Assembly (NCBI GenBank): GCA_041580375.1
Contig: JBFGDZ010000011.1
Span: 1 to 36,911, forward strand
Length of the DNA: 36,911 nucleotides
Direction: 5' to 3'
DNA from: JAPUIN01 sp041580375
GTDB lineage: Bacteria > Acidobacteriota > Polarisedimenticolia > Gp22-AA2
Of this stretch, positions 14,120 through 24,400 are shown in pieces; position 1 is the first letter of the stretch; each line of letters begins with the position of its first letter. The notes beneath the pieces are model-generated. The model saw nothing but the letters and a program-made list of their open reading frames with translations, had not been told where the DNA came from and did no database searches. The position numbers were made by a program, and so were the translations under genes.

Positions 14120-16720
14120 TCAGCGCCACCTCGAATAAAGATCCGCCTGCATCGTATCGAGCGGGATCGGTCGGCCGCGAATCATCAGGTGGCGCAGCCG
14201 CGAGAGAGGCTGCAGGGGGTCACCGTCGGTGACGATCAGGTCGGCCTGCAGGCCCGGCTTGAGACGGCCGATCCGATCGGCGACGCCGAAGATCTCGGCC
14301 GGATGGACCGTCAGGGAGCGCAGCGCCTCATCCCAGGGCAGACCGTACGCCACCGCGAGGGCCGCCTCGTAGGGGAGCATCCGGGCGCCGTGGGTGCGCG
14401 CGGTCTGCAGGGCGATCCGGACGCCGGCGCGGTGGAGCCGGGCGGCGTTCTCGTAGATCGCCCCGGCCGTCTCGATGCGCTCCGGCTGGGTGCTCACCGG
14501 GCCGACGAGAACCGGGATGTTCTTGGCGGCCAGAATGTCAGCGATTTTATAGGCTTCCGTACCATGGCTCAGGATTAACTTGAGGTCGAACTCCTCCGCC
14601 AGCCGAACGGCGGTCATGATGTCGTCCACGCGATGGGCGCGCGCGATGAGCGGGATCCGTCCCTCGAGCACCGGCAGCAGAGCCTCCATCTGGAGGTCCC
14701 GATCCGGCGGTCCGGTCGGCCGATCGCCGCCGCCCCGCCGCGTCCGGCCGGCGCCGGCCGACTTTTCGTAATGGGCCCATCGGGCACGGTAGTTGCGCGC
14801 CCGCGTGAACGCGTCCCGGACGAGCGCCGCGATCCCCATGCGGGTGTCCGGCATGCGTTGCAGCAGCCCGTACCGCTCCTTCGGCGGCTCGCCGAAATTG
14901 GCGACGAGAGCGGCTTTCTGCAGGATCAGGGCGGCCCCGGGCGTGATGCCCGCGAGGCTCACGACGGCGCCGTGTCCGGCCAGCACGTTCGACTCCCCGG
15001 GGGAGACGAACGCCGAGGTGATCCCGTGCACCCGGGTGACCGGGATGATGGCGCTCTCGGCGTTGAAGGCATCCATCACGTCGAGCTGGGGCAGGAGCGG
15101 ATCGGTCGCCTCGTCCTCGTCGCGCGTGACGTCGACCCGGTTGATCTCCCACAGCCCCAGGTGCACCCTGGAGTCGATGAGCCCCGGCAGCACCCAGCGG
15201 CCCGTGGCGTCGATCACCGTGGCGCCGGCCGGCACGCGCACGTCGCGACCCACCTCCCGGATGATCCCCTTCTCCACGACGACCGTCCCCCCATCGATCG
15301 GCGGGCCGTCCATGGTGAAGACACGGCCGCCGGTGACGGCGTAGAGCCCCTGCGGGTGGAGTGGGGCGGCGGGCGGCAGCAGGTCTTCCGCGGGCGGGGC
15401 GGACGGACCCGCCGGCGGCCGGGGAGGGGCCGGGAGGCCGGCCGGCGTCGGCACGGCCCCGCGCTCGAACACGACGGCGCCGTCGATCAACGTCCACTCG
15501 ACGAGCGCGTACACGTCCAGCGGATGACGGGAGAAGACGGCGATGTCGGCATCCTTGCCGGGCTCGAGCGATCCGATCCGGTCGTCCACGCCGAGCGCCG
15601 AGGCGGCGTGCATGGTGATCGACCTCAGCGCGTCCTCGGCCGACAGGCCGTAGCGCGAGGCGACGGCCGCCTCGGTGTACAGCCGCTGCACGAGATCGCC
15701 CGAGTCGGAGTGGATGCTCACGCGGACGCCGGCGCGCGCGAGCAGCGCCGCGTTGTGGGGGATCCCCTCCCACGCCTCGACCTTGTACCCCCACCACTGC
15801 GCGAAGGTCGCCACGGCGATGTCGCGCCTGCTCAGTTCCTCCGCGATCTTGTATCCCTCCAGGCAGTGCTGGAACGACGCGACGGAGAACCCGAATTTAT
15901 CCGCCATCTCCAGGAATCGGAGGATGCCCGCCGGGCGATAGCTGTGCACGTGCACTCGGATCGCCCCGTCCAGAACGTCCAGCAGGACCTCCATCTCGAG
16001 GTCGCGATCGGGCGGCGCCCCGCGATCGGCGGCCCGTCGCGACTCCCAGGCCTCCCGACGGGCGCGGTAGCCGAGCGCCCGGGTGAACGCGTCGCGGAAC
16101 AGCGCCATGTTGCCCATCCGCGTCGAGGGCAGGAGGTTCCGCTCGCCGTAGCTGCGCTTGGGGTTCTCGCCGAGCGCCATCTTGATGCCGCGCGGCGCCC
16201 CCTCGAACCTCATGCGGTCCAGGTCGACGTCCGGGCGCAGCTTCACCGTCAATCCCAGCCCGCCGATCAGATTGCCGCTGCCGGGGATGATCTGCACCGT
16301 GGTCACGCCGCCGGCGCGCGCCCGCGCGAACGCCGGATCCTCGGTCCAGATGGCGTCCGCCGCCCGCATGTTGGCGCTGATCGGGTCGGTCATCTCGTTG
16401 CCGTCGGAGTTCGCCTCGACCTCCGGCCACGGGTAGACGCCCATGTGCGAATGCGTGTCGACGAGGCCCGGCATGACGAACCGGCCCCGGACGTCCATGA
16501 CCCGGGCGCCGGGAGGCGCCTCCAGGCCGCGCCCCACGGCGGCGATCCGGCCGTCGCGGATCAGGACGTCGCCGTTCTCGATCGTTCCGTTCGTGATCGT
16601 CAGGAGCGTCCCGCCGCGGAGAAGCAGGGTCTCCTCCGCGAGCATGGCGCCCGGGATGGCCATGACGAGGAGTCCGAGGACGGCGAGGCGCGCGAAGGGG
16701 CGGGCGGATCGGAGCGGCAT
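14120..16720 (-). CDS. exported tandem amidohydrolase; second domain lacks key metal ligands
   Basis: 866 residues from ATG 16720, preceded by GGAGGAGGAGG 7 bases upstream; the signal peptide ends near MLA-EE (28/29). Two amidohydrolase-superfamily domains lie in a row, joined by a proline-rich linker (~424-455). Domain 1 (~30-420) keeps the metal signature: DTHSHMG (His90, His92), HVHSYR, SFQHCLEGYKI and HSDSGD (Asp339). Domain 2 (~460-850) aligns clearly but reads DSRVHLG (Arg518 for the first His) and QTAR at 772-775 where domain 1 has HSDS, so first His and last Asp are gone; LSHGTEAYKI is kept. Imidazolonepropionase- or dipeptidase-like hydrolysis outside the cytoplasm is plausible, substrate unknown. 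The gene is first of a two-gene operon with the copper ATPase. Confidence 0.9.
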   Translation of the reverse strand: MPLRSARPFARLAVLGLLVMAIPGAMLAEETLLLRGGTLLTITNGTIENGDVLIRDGRIAAVGRGLEAPPGARVMDVRGRFVMPGLVDTHSHMGVYPWPEVEANSDGNEMTDPISANMRAADAIWTEDPAFARARAGGVTTVQIIPGSGNLIGGLGLTVKLRPDVDLDRMRFEGAPRGIKMALGENPKRSYGERNLLPSTRMGNMALFRDAFTRALGYRARREAWESRRAADRGAPPDRDLEMEVLLDVLDGAIRVHVHSYRPAGILRFLEMADKFGFSVASFQHCLEGYKIAEELSRRDIAVATFAQWWGYKVEAWEGIPHNAALLARAGVRVSIHSDSGDLVQRLYTEAAVASRYGLSAEDALRSITMHAASALGVDDRIGSLEPGKDADIAVFSRHPLDVYALVEWTLIDGAVVFERGAVPTPAGLPAPPRPPAGPSAPPAEDLLPPAAPLHPQGLYAVTGGRVFTMDGPPIDGGTVVVEKGIIREVGRDVRVPAGATVIDATGRWVLPGLIDSRVHLGLWEINRVDVTRDEDEATDPLLPQLDVMDAFNAESAIIPVTRVHGITSAFVSPGESNVLAGHGAVVSLAGITPGAALILQKAALVANFGEPPKERYGLLQRMPDTRMGIAALVRDAFTRARNYRARWAHYEKSAGAGRTRRGGGDRPTGPPDRDLQMEALLPVLEGRIPLIARAHRVDDIMTAVRLAEEFDLKLILSHGTEAYKIADILAAKNIPVLVGPVSTQPERIETAGAIYENAARLHRAGVRIALQTARTHGARMLPYEAALAVAYGLPWDEALRSLTVHPAEIFGVADRIGRLKPGLQADLIVTDGDPLQPLSRLRHLMIRGRPIPLDTMQADLYSRWR

Positions 16721-16797
16721 GTCGTGACCTCCTCCTCCGGGAGCCGATCCGCGCCGCGCGGCGCGTGCGGTCTCCGCTTGTCTGAATGAGAGGGGGG

Positions 16798-16806
16798 ATT
16801 GTAGCA
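16798..16806 (-). promoter_or_regulatory. extended -10 promoter for the amidohydrolase-copA operon
   Basis: On the minus strand TG-C-TACAAT lies ~75 bases before the ATG at 16720. No good -35 accompanies it. It sits in the 118-base gap shared with the divergent alpha/beta hydrolase gene. Confidence 0.5.
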
Positions 16807-16838
16807 TCGGCACGCGGCGGTCCGTGTGAGGCGATGAC

Positions 16839-18059
16839 GTGCGACGTTGGGCGCGGTGGATCCCGATCGCCATTCTCGTGGCGGGTGTCGGCCTGGCTGT
16901 GTCGCCGACCGGCCGGCGATGGGGCGAGGCGGTCGTGCTCCTGGCCGACGTCTTTCGCGTCGGCCGGGAGCCGCCCGCGGAGGACGGGGCGGGAGCGGCG
17001 GTGATCCTGCCGTACTCCGGGCCGGCGGGGGCGGCGCGCGTGGCCGATCTTTACTGCGACGAAGGCGCTCCGGCCGGGGCGCGGCTCCTGCTGGCGCACG
17101 GCTTGGTGGAGACGGGCCGGCGCGATCTCCGGCTCGTGTCGCTCGGGCGCGCCCTGGCGCGGCGACGCTTCCTCGTGATGGTGCCGGACTTTCCGGGCAT
17201 GCGCGCGCTGCGCGCCTCGACGGCAGACGTGGCCGAGATGCGCGCCGCTCTCGACGCCCTGGGAGGGATCGCCGGATGCAGCCGCGGGCGGCCGCTCACC
17301 GGTCCGTCGATGCCGACGGGAGCGGTCGGCATCAGCTACGCGGCGGGGCCGCTCCTGCTCGCCCTCGATCGGAGGCCGCCCGGCGCCGATTTCGCCGTTC
17401 TGTTCGGCGGCTACTACGACCTTGCCGAGGTGATCCTGTTCCTCACCACCGGCCGGCACCGCGACGCCGGTCTCGAGGAGGATTCCGAGATCCTCCCCCG
17501 GGGGCGGTGGATCCTCCTCCAGTCGAACGCCCGAAGCATCGCCGACGGCGAAGACGCGCGCAGGCTGACGGACATCGCCCGGAGACGTCTCGACGATCCG
17601 GGGGCTGAGATCGGCGATCTGGCCGCATCCCTCGGACTGGAGGCGAGGTCCGTGCTCGATCTGCTCACGAACGAGGACCCCGATCGCTTCGACGCCCTGT
17701 TCCGCTCCGCCGGGGAATCGTTGCGCGCCGAGATCGAGGGTCTGTCACCCTCGAAGAGCCTGAGGCGCCCCCTCGAGGTCGACCTGTATCTTCTCCACGG
17801 CCGCTCGGACGTGGTCATCCCGTACACGCAGAGCCTCAAGATGCGGCGCCTGCTGCGGACGAACGGCGCCGTCCGGCTCGTGATGGTCGGAGGGTTCCGG
17901 CACGCCCGCGCCGCGGAGTCCGTAGGCGAGGGATGGATCGCTTCGGTTCTGCGCCACCCGGCGGACTCGGCCGGGCTTCTGAGCGTCCTCTCGGAGATCC
18001 TGGCGCGGAGGCGGCCGTCCGCCTCGTCAGATCGCGACGACGGCGCCGCTCCGCAATAG
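16839..18059 (+). CDS. alpha/beta-hydrolase fold protein with N-terminal membrane anchor
   Basis: 406 residues; GTG start at 16839 with GAGG (16828-16831) 7 bases upstream. Residues ~7-22 (WIPIAILVAGVGLAVS) form one hydrophobic helix, an anchor or signal. The hydrolase core shows LLLAHGLVETG (oxyanion region, His87), the nucleophile elbow GISYAAG with Ser166, LLHGRSDVVIPY with the acid Asp324, and GGFRHAR with the catalytic His355. These make a complete Ser-Asp-His triad. Substrate is not evident; esterase or peptidase activity is the general expectation. The reading frame runs 33 bases past the stop of the convergent addA gene, so the two 3' ends overlap. Confidence 0.82.
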   Translation: MRRWARWIPIAILVAGVGLAVSPTGRRWGEAVVLLADVFRVGREPPAEDGAGAAVILPYSGPAGAARVADLYCDEGAPAGARLLLAHGLVETGRRDLRLVSLGRALARRRFLVMVPDFPGMRALRASTADVAEMRAALDALGGIAGCSRGRPLTGPSMPTGAVGISYAAGPLLLALDRRPPGADFAVLFGGYYDLAEVILFLTTGRHRDAGLEEDSEILPRGRWILLQSNARSIADGEDARRLTDIARRRLDDPGAEIGDLAASLGLEARSVLDLLTNEDPDRFDALFRSAGESLRAEIEGLSPSKSLRRPLEVDLYLLHGRSDVVIPYTQSLKMRRLLRTNGAVRLVMVGGFRHARAAESVGEGWIASVLRHPADSAGLLSVLSEILARRRPSASSDRDDGAAPQ

Positions 18060-21000
18060 CAGGATCTCGCCGCGCACGCTCGCCCCCGGGAGGCCGCGGC
18101 GCAGGGCCTCGACGTAGATCCGAATCTGATCCCCGTAGCGCTCCGCGAGGGTCCGGCCGTCGGAGCCGCCGGCGTCGGTCTTGTAGTCCGCCGCCACGAT
18201 CACGTCGTCGTCGCGGTAGACGAGATCGATCGCCCCGGTCCAGGTGACCCCCGCTTCGTCTCGGAAGAGGAGGGGGACCTCGCGCCCCAGGATCGTCAGG
18301 CCGCGCAGGCGGGATGGAAGATCGGTGGCGAGGAACTGATCGATGATCTCCTCGACGATCGCGGAGACCTCCGCGGAGAGGGTGCGCCCGCCTCGCCCGG
18401 CCTCCGCCTCTCCGGCCGGCAGACGGCGCGTCTCGCGGCGTGCCAGATCGCGGAGCCGCTCGGGACTGGAGAAATCCCAGCGCTCGAGCGCGGCGTGGAC
18501 GATCGTTCCGGCCAGGCGCGCGGCGTCGCGCGGAGCCCCGCGCGGTCGTCGGTCCAGCGGCGCCCCCTCCTCCGACGGGTCCTCACCCGCGTGCCGTCGA
18601 TCCCCGCCGCCGGCCGGCCATCGCAGCGGCGCGCCGGCGGAAGCGCGCGCGGACTCCGCGCCCTCGCGCAGTCGCTGAGCGGCCTCGGCCCAGAGCGGTT
18701 TTTCGCGGCGCGGCCGCGGCCCGGGACGGGGCGCCGCGACCGTCCCGATGCGCAGGTGGCGAACGCCGGGCGACGGGGTCCCTTCGGGCGGAATCCCGTC
18801 GTGCACCGTGTAGCCCAGGGCGGCCAAAGCGTCCCGCCAGGGAGCCGCGTGGCGGGAGACGCGGCTGTTGATCAGGATGAGCTGTTCGCGGGCGCGGGTG
18901 CACGCGACGTAGAAGACCCGTTTCTCCTCGGCCTCCTCGTGGGCGCGATCGAGGAGGCTGCGGCGGACGGCCGCCGCATTGAGGGGGCCGTCCTCGAGGC
19001 GCACGGCGAGCGCCCCGCCCGCGCGCGCGAGCCAGGCGGCCTCGAGCCCCCGGGCGCGCGCGCGATTCGGCTGGCGCCCGAGGTCCGGAACGATGACGAC
19101 CTCGAACTCCAGCCCCTTGGCCTTGTGGACCGAGAGGATGCGGACGGCGTCGAGGGTCTCGTCCGCCAGGGGGCTCTCGCCCTCCGCGCGTTCTCCACTG
19201 AACTCATCGGCGATGATCCGCAGCGTGCGCTCCAGCGACAGGCCTTCGCGGGCGAACTCCGAGGCCCGGGCGATGAGCTTGCGCAGATTGGCGACCCGTT
19301 GCGCCCCCTCGAAGTGGGAGGCGTGCAGAAGACCGAGCGGGGTCTCCGTGAGGACGGCGCGGACGACGTCGTCGCTCGCGCGGCCGACCGTCCGCTCCCG
19401 GAACGACCGCAGCAGGGACAGGGCGCGCTCCACGCGGGGAAACGCTCCGGGCTCCGCGATCCCGCCGTCGGCCCGGTGCAGTCGCCCGCCGGCCGCCGCG
19501 AAGCGGGCCAGCTCCTCGTCCGGCACCGCGCCGAGCGGGCCGCGCATCACGGCGAGGACGGCGGCGCCGTCGTTCGGGTTCGCGACGGCGCGCAGAAACG
19601 CAAGGAGATCGGCCACCTCCCGCCGCTCGTAGAAATCGCGCCCGCCCTCGACGAGATAGGGGATCCCGGCGCGGCGGAGCGCCTGCGCGTAGAGGCCGGC
19701 TTGCGTGAGCGCCCTCATGATGACGGCGTAGGATCGATAGCCCCGTCCGCCGTCCCGGGCGCGCGATGGAGCATCGCGCGCGATGAACGCGGCGATCGCG
19801 CCCGCCTCCGCGGCGCGGCCGTCGTCCGCCGGGCCCGGCCCGGCGACGGTCCAGATCGCGACGCGGGGCTCCCCACCTCCGGAGGGCCCGCGCGCCGAAG
19901 TGATCGGATCGTAGGGCGGACCGAGGAGCCGCTCTTCGTCCGTGCGCGGATGGATGAGGGGGCGGAACAGCCGGTTCACGGGCTCGACGATCTCCTCCGG
20001 GCTGCGGAACGAGGCGCTCAGCGTGATCCGCTCGCCGCCGCACTCCAGCACGCGGCTCACGGCCCGCTCGTACGCCTCGATGTCGGCGCCGCGGAACCGG
20101 TAGATCGACTGCTTCGGATCCCCCACGATGAACAGTCGGCCGGGGGCGAGGCCGAGCGCGTAGGCGTCCGCCCCGGATCCGCGTCCGGCGCCGGACTCGT
20201 CGTCCGCCCCCGCGATGAAGAACAGGATCTCGTACTGCAGCGGGTCGGTGTCCTGGAACTCATCGACCAGGATGGCCCGGTAGCGCGCGGCCAGTTCGCG
20301 GCGCACCTCCGGAGATCGGGAGAGCATGTCCCTCGTCAGGCGCAGCAGACCGTCGAACGAGATTTGGCCCGAGGCCAGCATCCGCTCGCGGCAGGCTCGC
20401 GCCAGGGGAGCGGCCGCTTCGACGAATGAGGCGATGATCTCCTCGTCCACGCGCTCGAGCATCGCGATCAGCCGCTTGCCCCGGGTCGCCGTGTCGCTGA
20501 CCTCGTCGGCTGCGACCCCCTTCAGCCTCGCGCCTGGGCGCGGCGGATCCCACTCGAGGTATCTGTCCAGGGTCCTGGGGGCGGTCGCCTCCCGCATCGC
20601 GCGGGGGCCGGACTCGAGGGCGGCCCGCAGAAAGGCCCGGGTCGACTCGAGATACTCCACCATGTTCGGATTCATGTCTTTCGCGCGATCCAGGATGTCG
20701 CCGCAGGATCGGAGGAGCGCGCCGATCGGATCGCCGAGCAGTTCGTCGAGCGGGGCCGGCCGGTACGCGCCGCCCGCCACGGCCTCCTCCGGGATGGCGT
20801 GCGCGGCCAGGGCCCGGCCGAGGCCCGCCACCGCCTCGAGCGCGCCCGGCAGGCCGAGAACGCGCTCCCACGTCTCCGTGCGCCCGGCCGGGGATCCGAG
20901 CTCCGTCTGTAGGAAACGAGCGTACTCGTCCTCGAAGGCGCGGTCGAACTCGGAGCCCTCGTCGATCGTGAACCCGGGATCGACCAGCGCCTCGCGGGGA

Positions 21001-21428
21001 TGGCGCCTCAGGATCTCCGAGCAGAACGAGTGGATCGTCGACACCGTGGCGGCCTCGAGATCGACGAGCGCGTCGAGCGCGCGTTCGGCGATCGCGGGGG
21101 GCGCCGCACCGGCCGGACCCGCGAGCCACCGGTACGCGCGATGGGCCTCGCCCTCGGCGGAGGTTCCGCCGGCCGGCGAGGCGCCCGCCGCGAGCAACCG
21201 CAGTTCGTCCAGCGCGGCGGCCAGACGCCGCTGCAGCTCGGCGGCCGCTTTTTCGGTGAACGTGATGGCGACGAGATCGCCGATGCCGAGGCGTCCGGAA
21301 CCGATCAGGTTGAGCGCGCGTTCCACCAGGATGGCCGTCTTCCCTGTCCCCGCCCCGGCGGTGACGACCAGGTTGCGATCGAAATCGGTCACCGCGCGGG
21401 AGCGTCCAGCCGCGTCCGGGAGGGTCAT
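18027..21428 (-). CDS. addA: AddA-type UvrD/RecB helicase-nuclease subunit
   Basis: 1133 residues from ATG 21428, which overlaps the addB stop as ATGA; a longer in-frame extension upstream is just read-through inside addB. AddA is the 3'-5' helicase and nuclease subunit of the AddAB complex, which resects double-strand breaks for RecA. Walker A is GAGTGKT (25-31), followed by VAITFTEKAAAELQRRL; DGLLRLTRDML, ILVDEFQDTDPLQYEI (Walker B), FIVGDPKQSIYRFRGAD, SASFRSPEEIVEPVN, VRILSVHKAKGLEFEVVIVPD and VFYVACTRAREQLIL are the UvrD superfamily motifs. The C-terminal PD-(D/E)XK nuclease has GAIDLVYRDDD (Asp1068) and DYKT (1081-1084), then a conserved Q..IYVEAL helix. Its 3' end overlaps the convergent hydrolase gene by 33 bases. 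Confidence 0.93.
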   Translation of the reverse strand: MTLPDAAGRSRAVTDFDRNLVVTAGAGTGKTAILVERALNLIGSGRLGIGDLVAITFTEKAAAELQRRLAAALDELRLLAAGASPAGGTSAEGEAHRAYRWLAGPAGAAPPAIAERALDALVDLEAATVSTIHSFCSEILRRHPREALVDPGFTIDEGSEFDRAFEDEYARFLQTELGSPAGRTETWERVLGLPGALEAVAGLGRALAAHAIPEEAVAGGAYRPAPLDELLGDPIGALLRSCGDILDRAKDMNPNMVEYLESTRAFLRAALESGPRAMREATAPRTLDRYLEWDPPRPGARLKGVAADEVSDTATRGKRLIAMLERVDEEIIASFVEAAAPLARACRERMLASGQISFDGLLRLTRDMLSRSPEVRRELAARYRAILVDEFQDTDPLQYEILFFIAGADDESGAGRGSGADAYALGLAPGRLFIVGDPKQSIYRFRGADIEAYERAVSRVLECGGERITLSASFRSPEEIVEPVNRLFRPLIHPRTDEERLLGPPYDPITSARGPSGGGEPRVAIWTVAGPGPADDGRAAEAGAIAAFIARDAPSRARDGGRGYRSYAVIMRALTQAGLYAQALRRAGIPYLVEGGRDFYERREVADLLAFLRAVANPNDGAAVLAVMRGPLGAVPDEELARFAAAGGRLHRADGGIAEPGAFPRVERALSLLRSFRERTVGRASDDVVRAVLTETPLGLLHASHFEGAQRVANLRKLIARASEFAREGLSLERTLRIIADEFSGERAEGESPLADETLDAVRILSVHKAKGLEFEVVIVPDLGRQPNRARARGLEAAWLARAGGALAVRLEDGPLNAAAVRRSLLDRAHEEAEEKRVFYVACTRAREQLILINSRVSRHAAPWRDALAALGYTVHDGIPPEGTPSPGVRHLRIGTVAAPRPGPRPRREKPLWAEAAQRLREGAESARASAGAPLRWPAGGGDRRHAGEDPSEEGAPLDRRPRGAPRDAARLAGTIVHAALERWDFSSPERLRDLARRETRRLPAGEAEAGRGGRTLSAEVSAIVEEIIDQFLATDLPSRLRGLTILGREVPLLFRDEAGVTWTGAIDLVYRDDDVIVAADYKTDAGGSDGRTLAERYGDQIRIYVEALRRGLPGASVRGEILLLRSGAVVAI

Positions 21429-24400
21429 CCGGATCTCTCCCCGCCGCCTGCATCCTCCATGAGCGGCTTTCTCGTGTTCTTCCTCGCGAGCCTGCGGTAG
21501 TCCGCGCCCGCCGGTGCGGCGTCGAGCCGGGACCGCGTCGGTGGGTGCGCCCGCCGGCAGGCCTCGGTGTAAGGACAGTGCCCGCAGACGGACGGCTCGG
21601 AGTCGTTCAGCGGGTAAAACCCGGTGTCCGCCAGACGGACGAGCACGGCGAGCGTCTCGAGCAGGCCGTCGCGCACGCCCTCGATCGCGGCCGGCTCGAT
21701 CGCGCCGCGTTCCTCTCCGGACTCGAAGCCGGGGCCGACGCCGATCACCTCGGCCCGGACGGCGGAGGGCCGGCCGCCGAGCCCGGACTCGGCCAACAGG
21801 ACGTACAGCGGCAACTGCAGCCGGCGTCCCTTCAGCGCCCCCGCGAGGTCGACGTGACGCTCGGGGTGACCGCCCGATTTGTAGTCCGCGACGGTGACCT
21901 CCTCGCCGCCGGAGGAGACGACGCGATCGAAGCGGCCGCGCAGGCTCAGAACCGGGCCGCCCGCGGCGAGGGGGATGCGGGCCTCGACGTCCTGCTCGAC
22001 GCCGAGGATGCGGATCTTCCCGCGCACGATCGCCGCCACGTCGCCGGCTAGGAACTCCCGCAGCGCGGCCAGCCAGAGATCCGAGAGCATCCGCCAGAGC
22101 AGCGGATGACGCGGCCGCATCCTCCGCTCGATCGGCCGGGCGTGAAGGGACCACGCCGCGTTTGCGAGTTCGTGGGCGCGGTCGACGGCGTCGCCGGGGT
22201 CGCCGTCCGCGCCTGCGCAGAATCCCGCGTCCAGGAGGCCCCGGTACACGTCGCGCAGCGCGGCGTGCACGATGCTTCCCATCTGCCGCGCCTCGACCTC
22301 GTGATGCTCGAGCACCTCGGGGAGCTCGTCCGCGCGCAGGACGCGGCGGAAGAAGTAGCGCTGTGGGCAGATGCCGAGATCCTCGAGCCGCGAGGGCGAC
22401 CAGAGGCCGGGGGGAGGCGCCGCGCCGCCGACGGCGACGTCGTGCCGCAGGTCGCGGCCGTCGAACGCTTCGATGATCTCCAGCATCTCGAGCCCGGCTT
22501 CGAGCGCGCCGCCCGGATCGATGCGCGCGGGCAGGGGAAGACGGGGGAGCGCCGCGCGCACCGCCTCCGGCGCGCCGAGCTCGAGGGCGGCCCCGAGCGA
22601 GGCCTCCATGGGGCTGAGGAGACCGAGCCGGCGTGCCGCGTCGAGACCGGCGGCCGCCGGATGTCCCGGAACGCGGTCGGCCCCCTCGACGGCGCGACGC
22701 AGGTCGGCCGCGCCGAGGGCGGCACGCGCCACCTCGCGCAGCGCCAGGCTCGGGATCTTCGCGCGTCCGCTCTCGTCGGCGTGCTGCCAGGAGACCGTGA
22801 GCGCGCGTCGGGCGGCGCCGAGCAGGTGCGCCATCAGCAGCCGCTCCTCGTCACGGCCCGCTGCCTTGATCGGCAACGGGGCCGCGAGGGAGGAGCGGAT
22901 CAGCCGCCGATCCCGATCGCGAAGAAACGGATCCTCGCGCGGGCGCCGGGGCACGAGATCGGCGTTGAATCCGATCAGGTAGACCGCGTCGAACGTGAGC
23001 CCGCGCGCCTGCATGGCGTCCAGCACGCGCAGACCTCCGGACTCGGCGTCCGCTCCCGAGGCGCCGGACCGGGACGACGGCCGCACGGTGAGGGTGGCGT
23101 CGCCGAGCGCCGACTCGAGAAAAGCGAGCGCCCGGGACCGCTGGAAGGGAACGGCGGCCAGGTCGAGATCGCGCATGTCGGAAAGAAGGCCGGCGATCGG
23201 ATCGTCGGCCTGATCCGGACCTCCGGCATCCTCCGGCCGCGCCGATGCGTCCGGGAGCACCGCGCGGACGAGAGCCTCCAGTCCAGCGGCCCACGCGCTC
23301 CACGATCGCGCGCGCCGGACCGGCGCCGCGGCGCGCCGCAGCGCCCGCACGATCGAGGCGAGCGATCGCGCCCGGGACAGATCGCCCTCCCTGCGGGCCC
23401 GCGCGTGCTCGATCGCCTCCGGGTCGCCGGGGTCGGCGCACTCCGGAGCGCTCGATTCGATCCAGGCCGGCAGGTCCGAGGTCCACGCGGCGAAGCCTCC
23501 CGGCACGGCCCACTCGCGGCTGAGGCGATCCCAGGCATCGGCGTCGGCGAGGACGCGGCGGCCGCGCACGCTCAGCAGGCCGCTGCGGCAGAGGTCGAGG
23601 AGCGGCTGGCGCTGGAAATCGCCGAGCACCGAACGCACCAGGTGCAGGACGGCTAGGACGCGGGCCTCGCGCTGCGCGCCGAGCACGGCCGTCGTCTCGA
23701 AGGGGAGCCCGTGCTCGTCGAAGACGGGTCCCAGTTGCGCGGCGTACGGCTGGAGCGATCGCGCGATGACGGCGATCCGATGCAGCGGGACGCCGGTGTC
23801 GCGGTGCAGCGCCACGATGCGCAGCGCCGTCTCGCGCAGCTCGGCCGCGGCGCCCTGGGCGCGGAAGAGCCGGATCCGCTCCCGCGACGGCGGGGCGGGA
23901 TCCCGCGTCTCGTCGTAGAGGAACGGCAGGCGGTCGGAGAGGAGGTGTCCGCCGGCCGGGCCGCCGGGAAGCGCATCGGGCGCGCTCCCCAGCATCTGCT
24001 CCCAGAACGCGCGCGCGTGTGCGTGAGCGATCGACTCGGGATGCGAGGGGACGAGGTAGACGACGCGATCGGCTCCCGATTCCACCGCCTGCATGAGCCG
24101 AAGATTGACGCCGATCAGCTCGTAGGCTCCGTAATGGAGCACCAGCCCGAAGCGCCGCGCGAGGACGGGCGCGTGCGGCGCCGCCGACAGCAGGACGCCC
24201 GCCCGGTCGGAGACGCCCGACCCGCACAGACTCTCGAGCCGCGACGCGTAGGCGGAGCACAGCCGCAGGATCTCGCGCCCGCCGGGGCTGAGCCCCGGCA
24301 GCCGCCCGGCGGCCGCCGGCTCGACGCCCGCCTCGCGGAGGTCGTTCATCGTCGACAAGAGCGCGCGCACGGCCCCGGGCCGGCGCGAGGCGAAGGCGGC

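Noticed and set aside
11831..14578. 915-codon plus-strand frame across the copper ATPase and amidohydrolase
   Set aside because: It is antisense to two genes with unmistakable motifs and shows no motif or hydrophobic pattern of its own. The same applies to the long frames at 3086-4708, 5867-7375, 14633-16789 and 28648-30387.
21429..22154. In-frame extension of AddA upstream to 22154
   Set aside because: It lies inside addB, is Arg-rich, and the ATGA overlap and position of Walker A at residues 25-31 fix the start at 21428.
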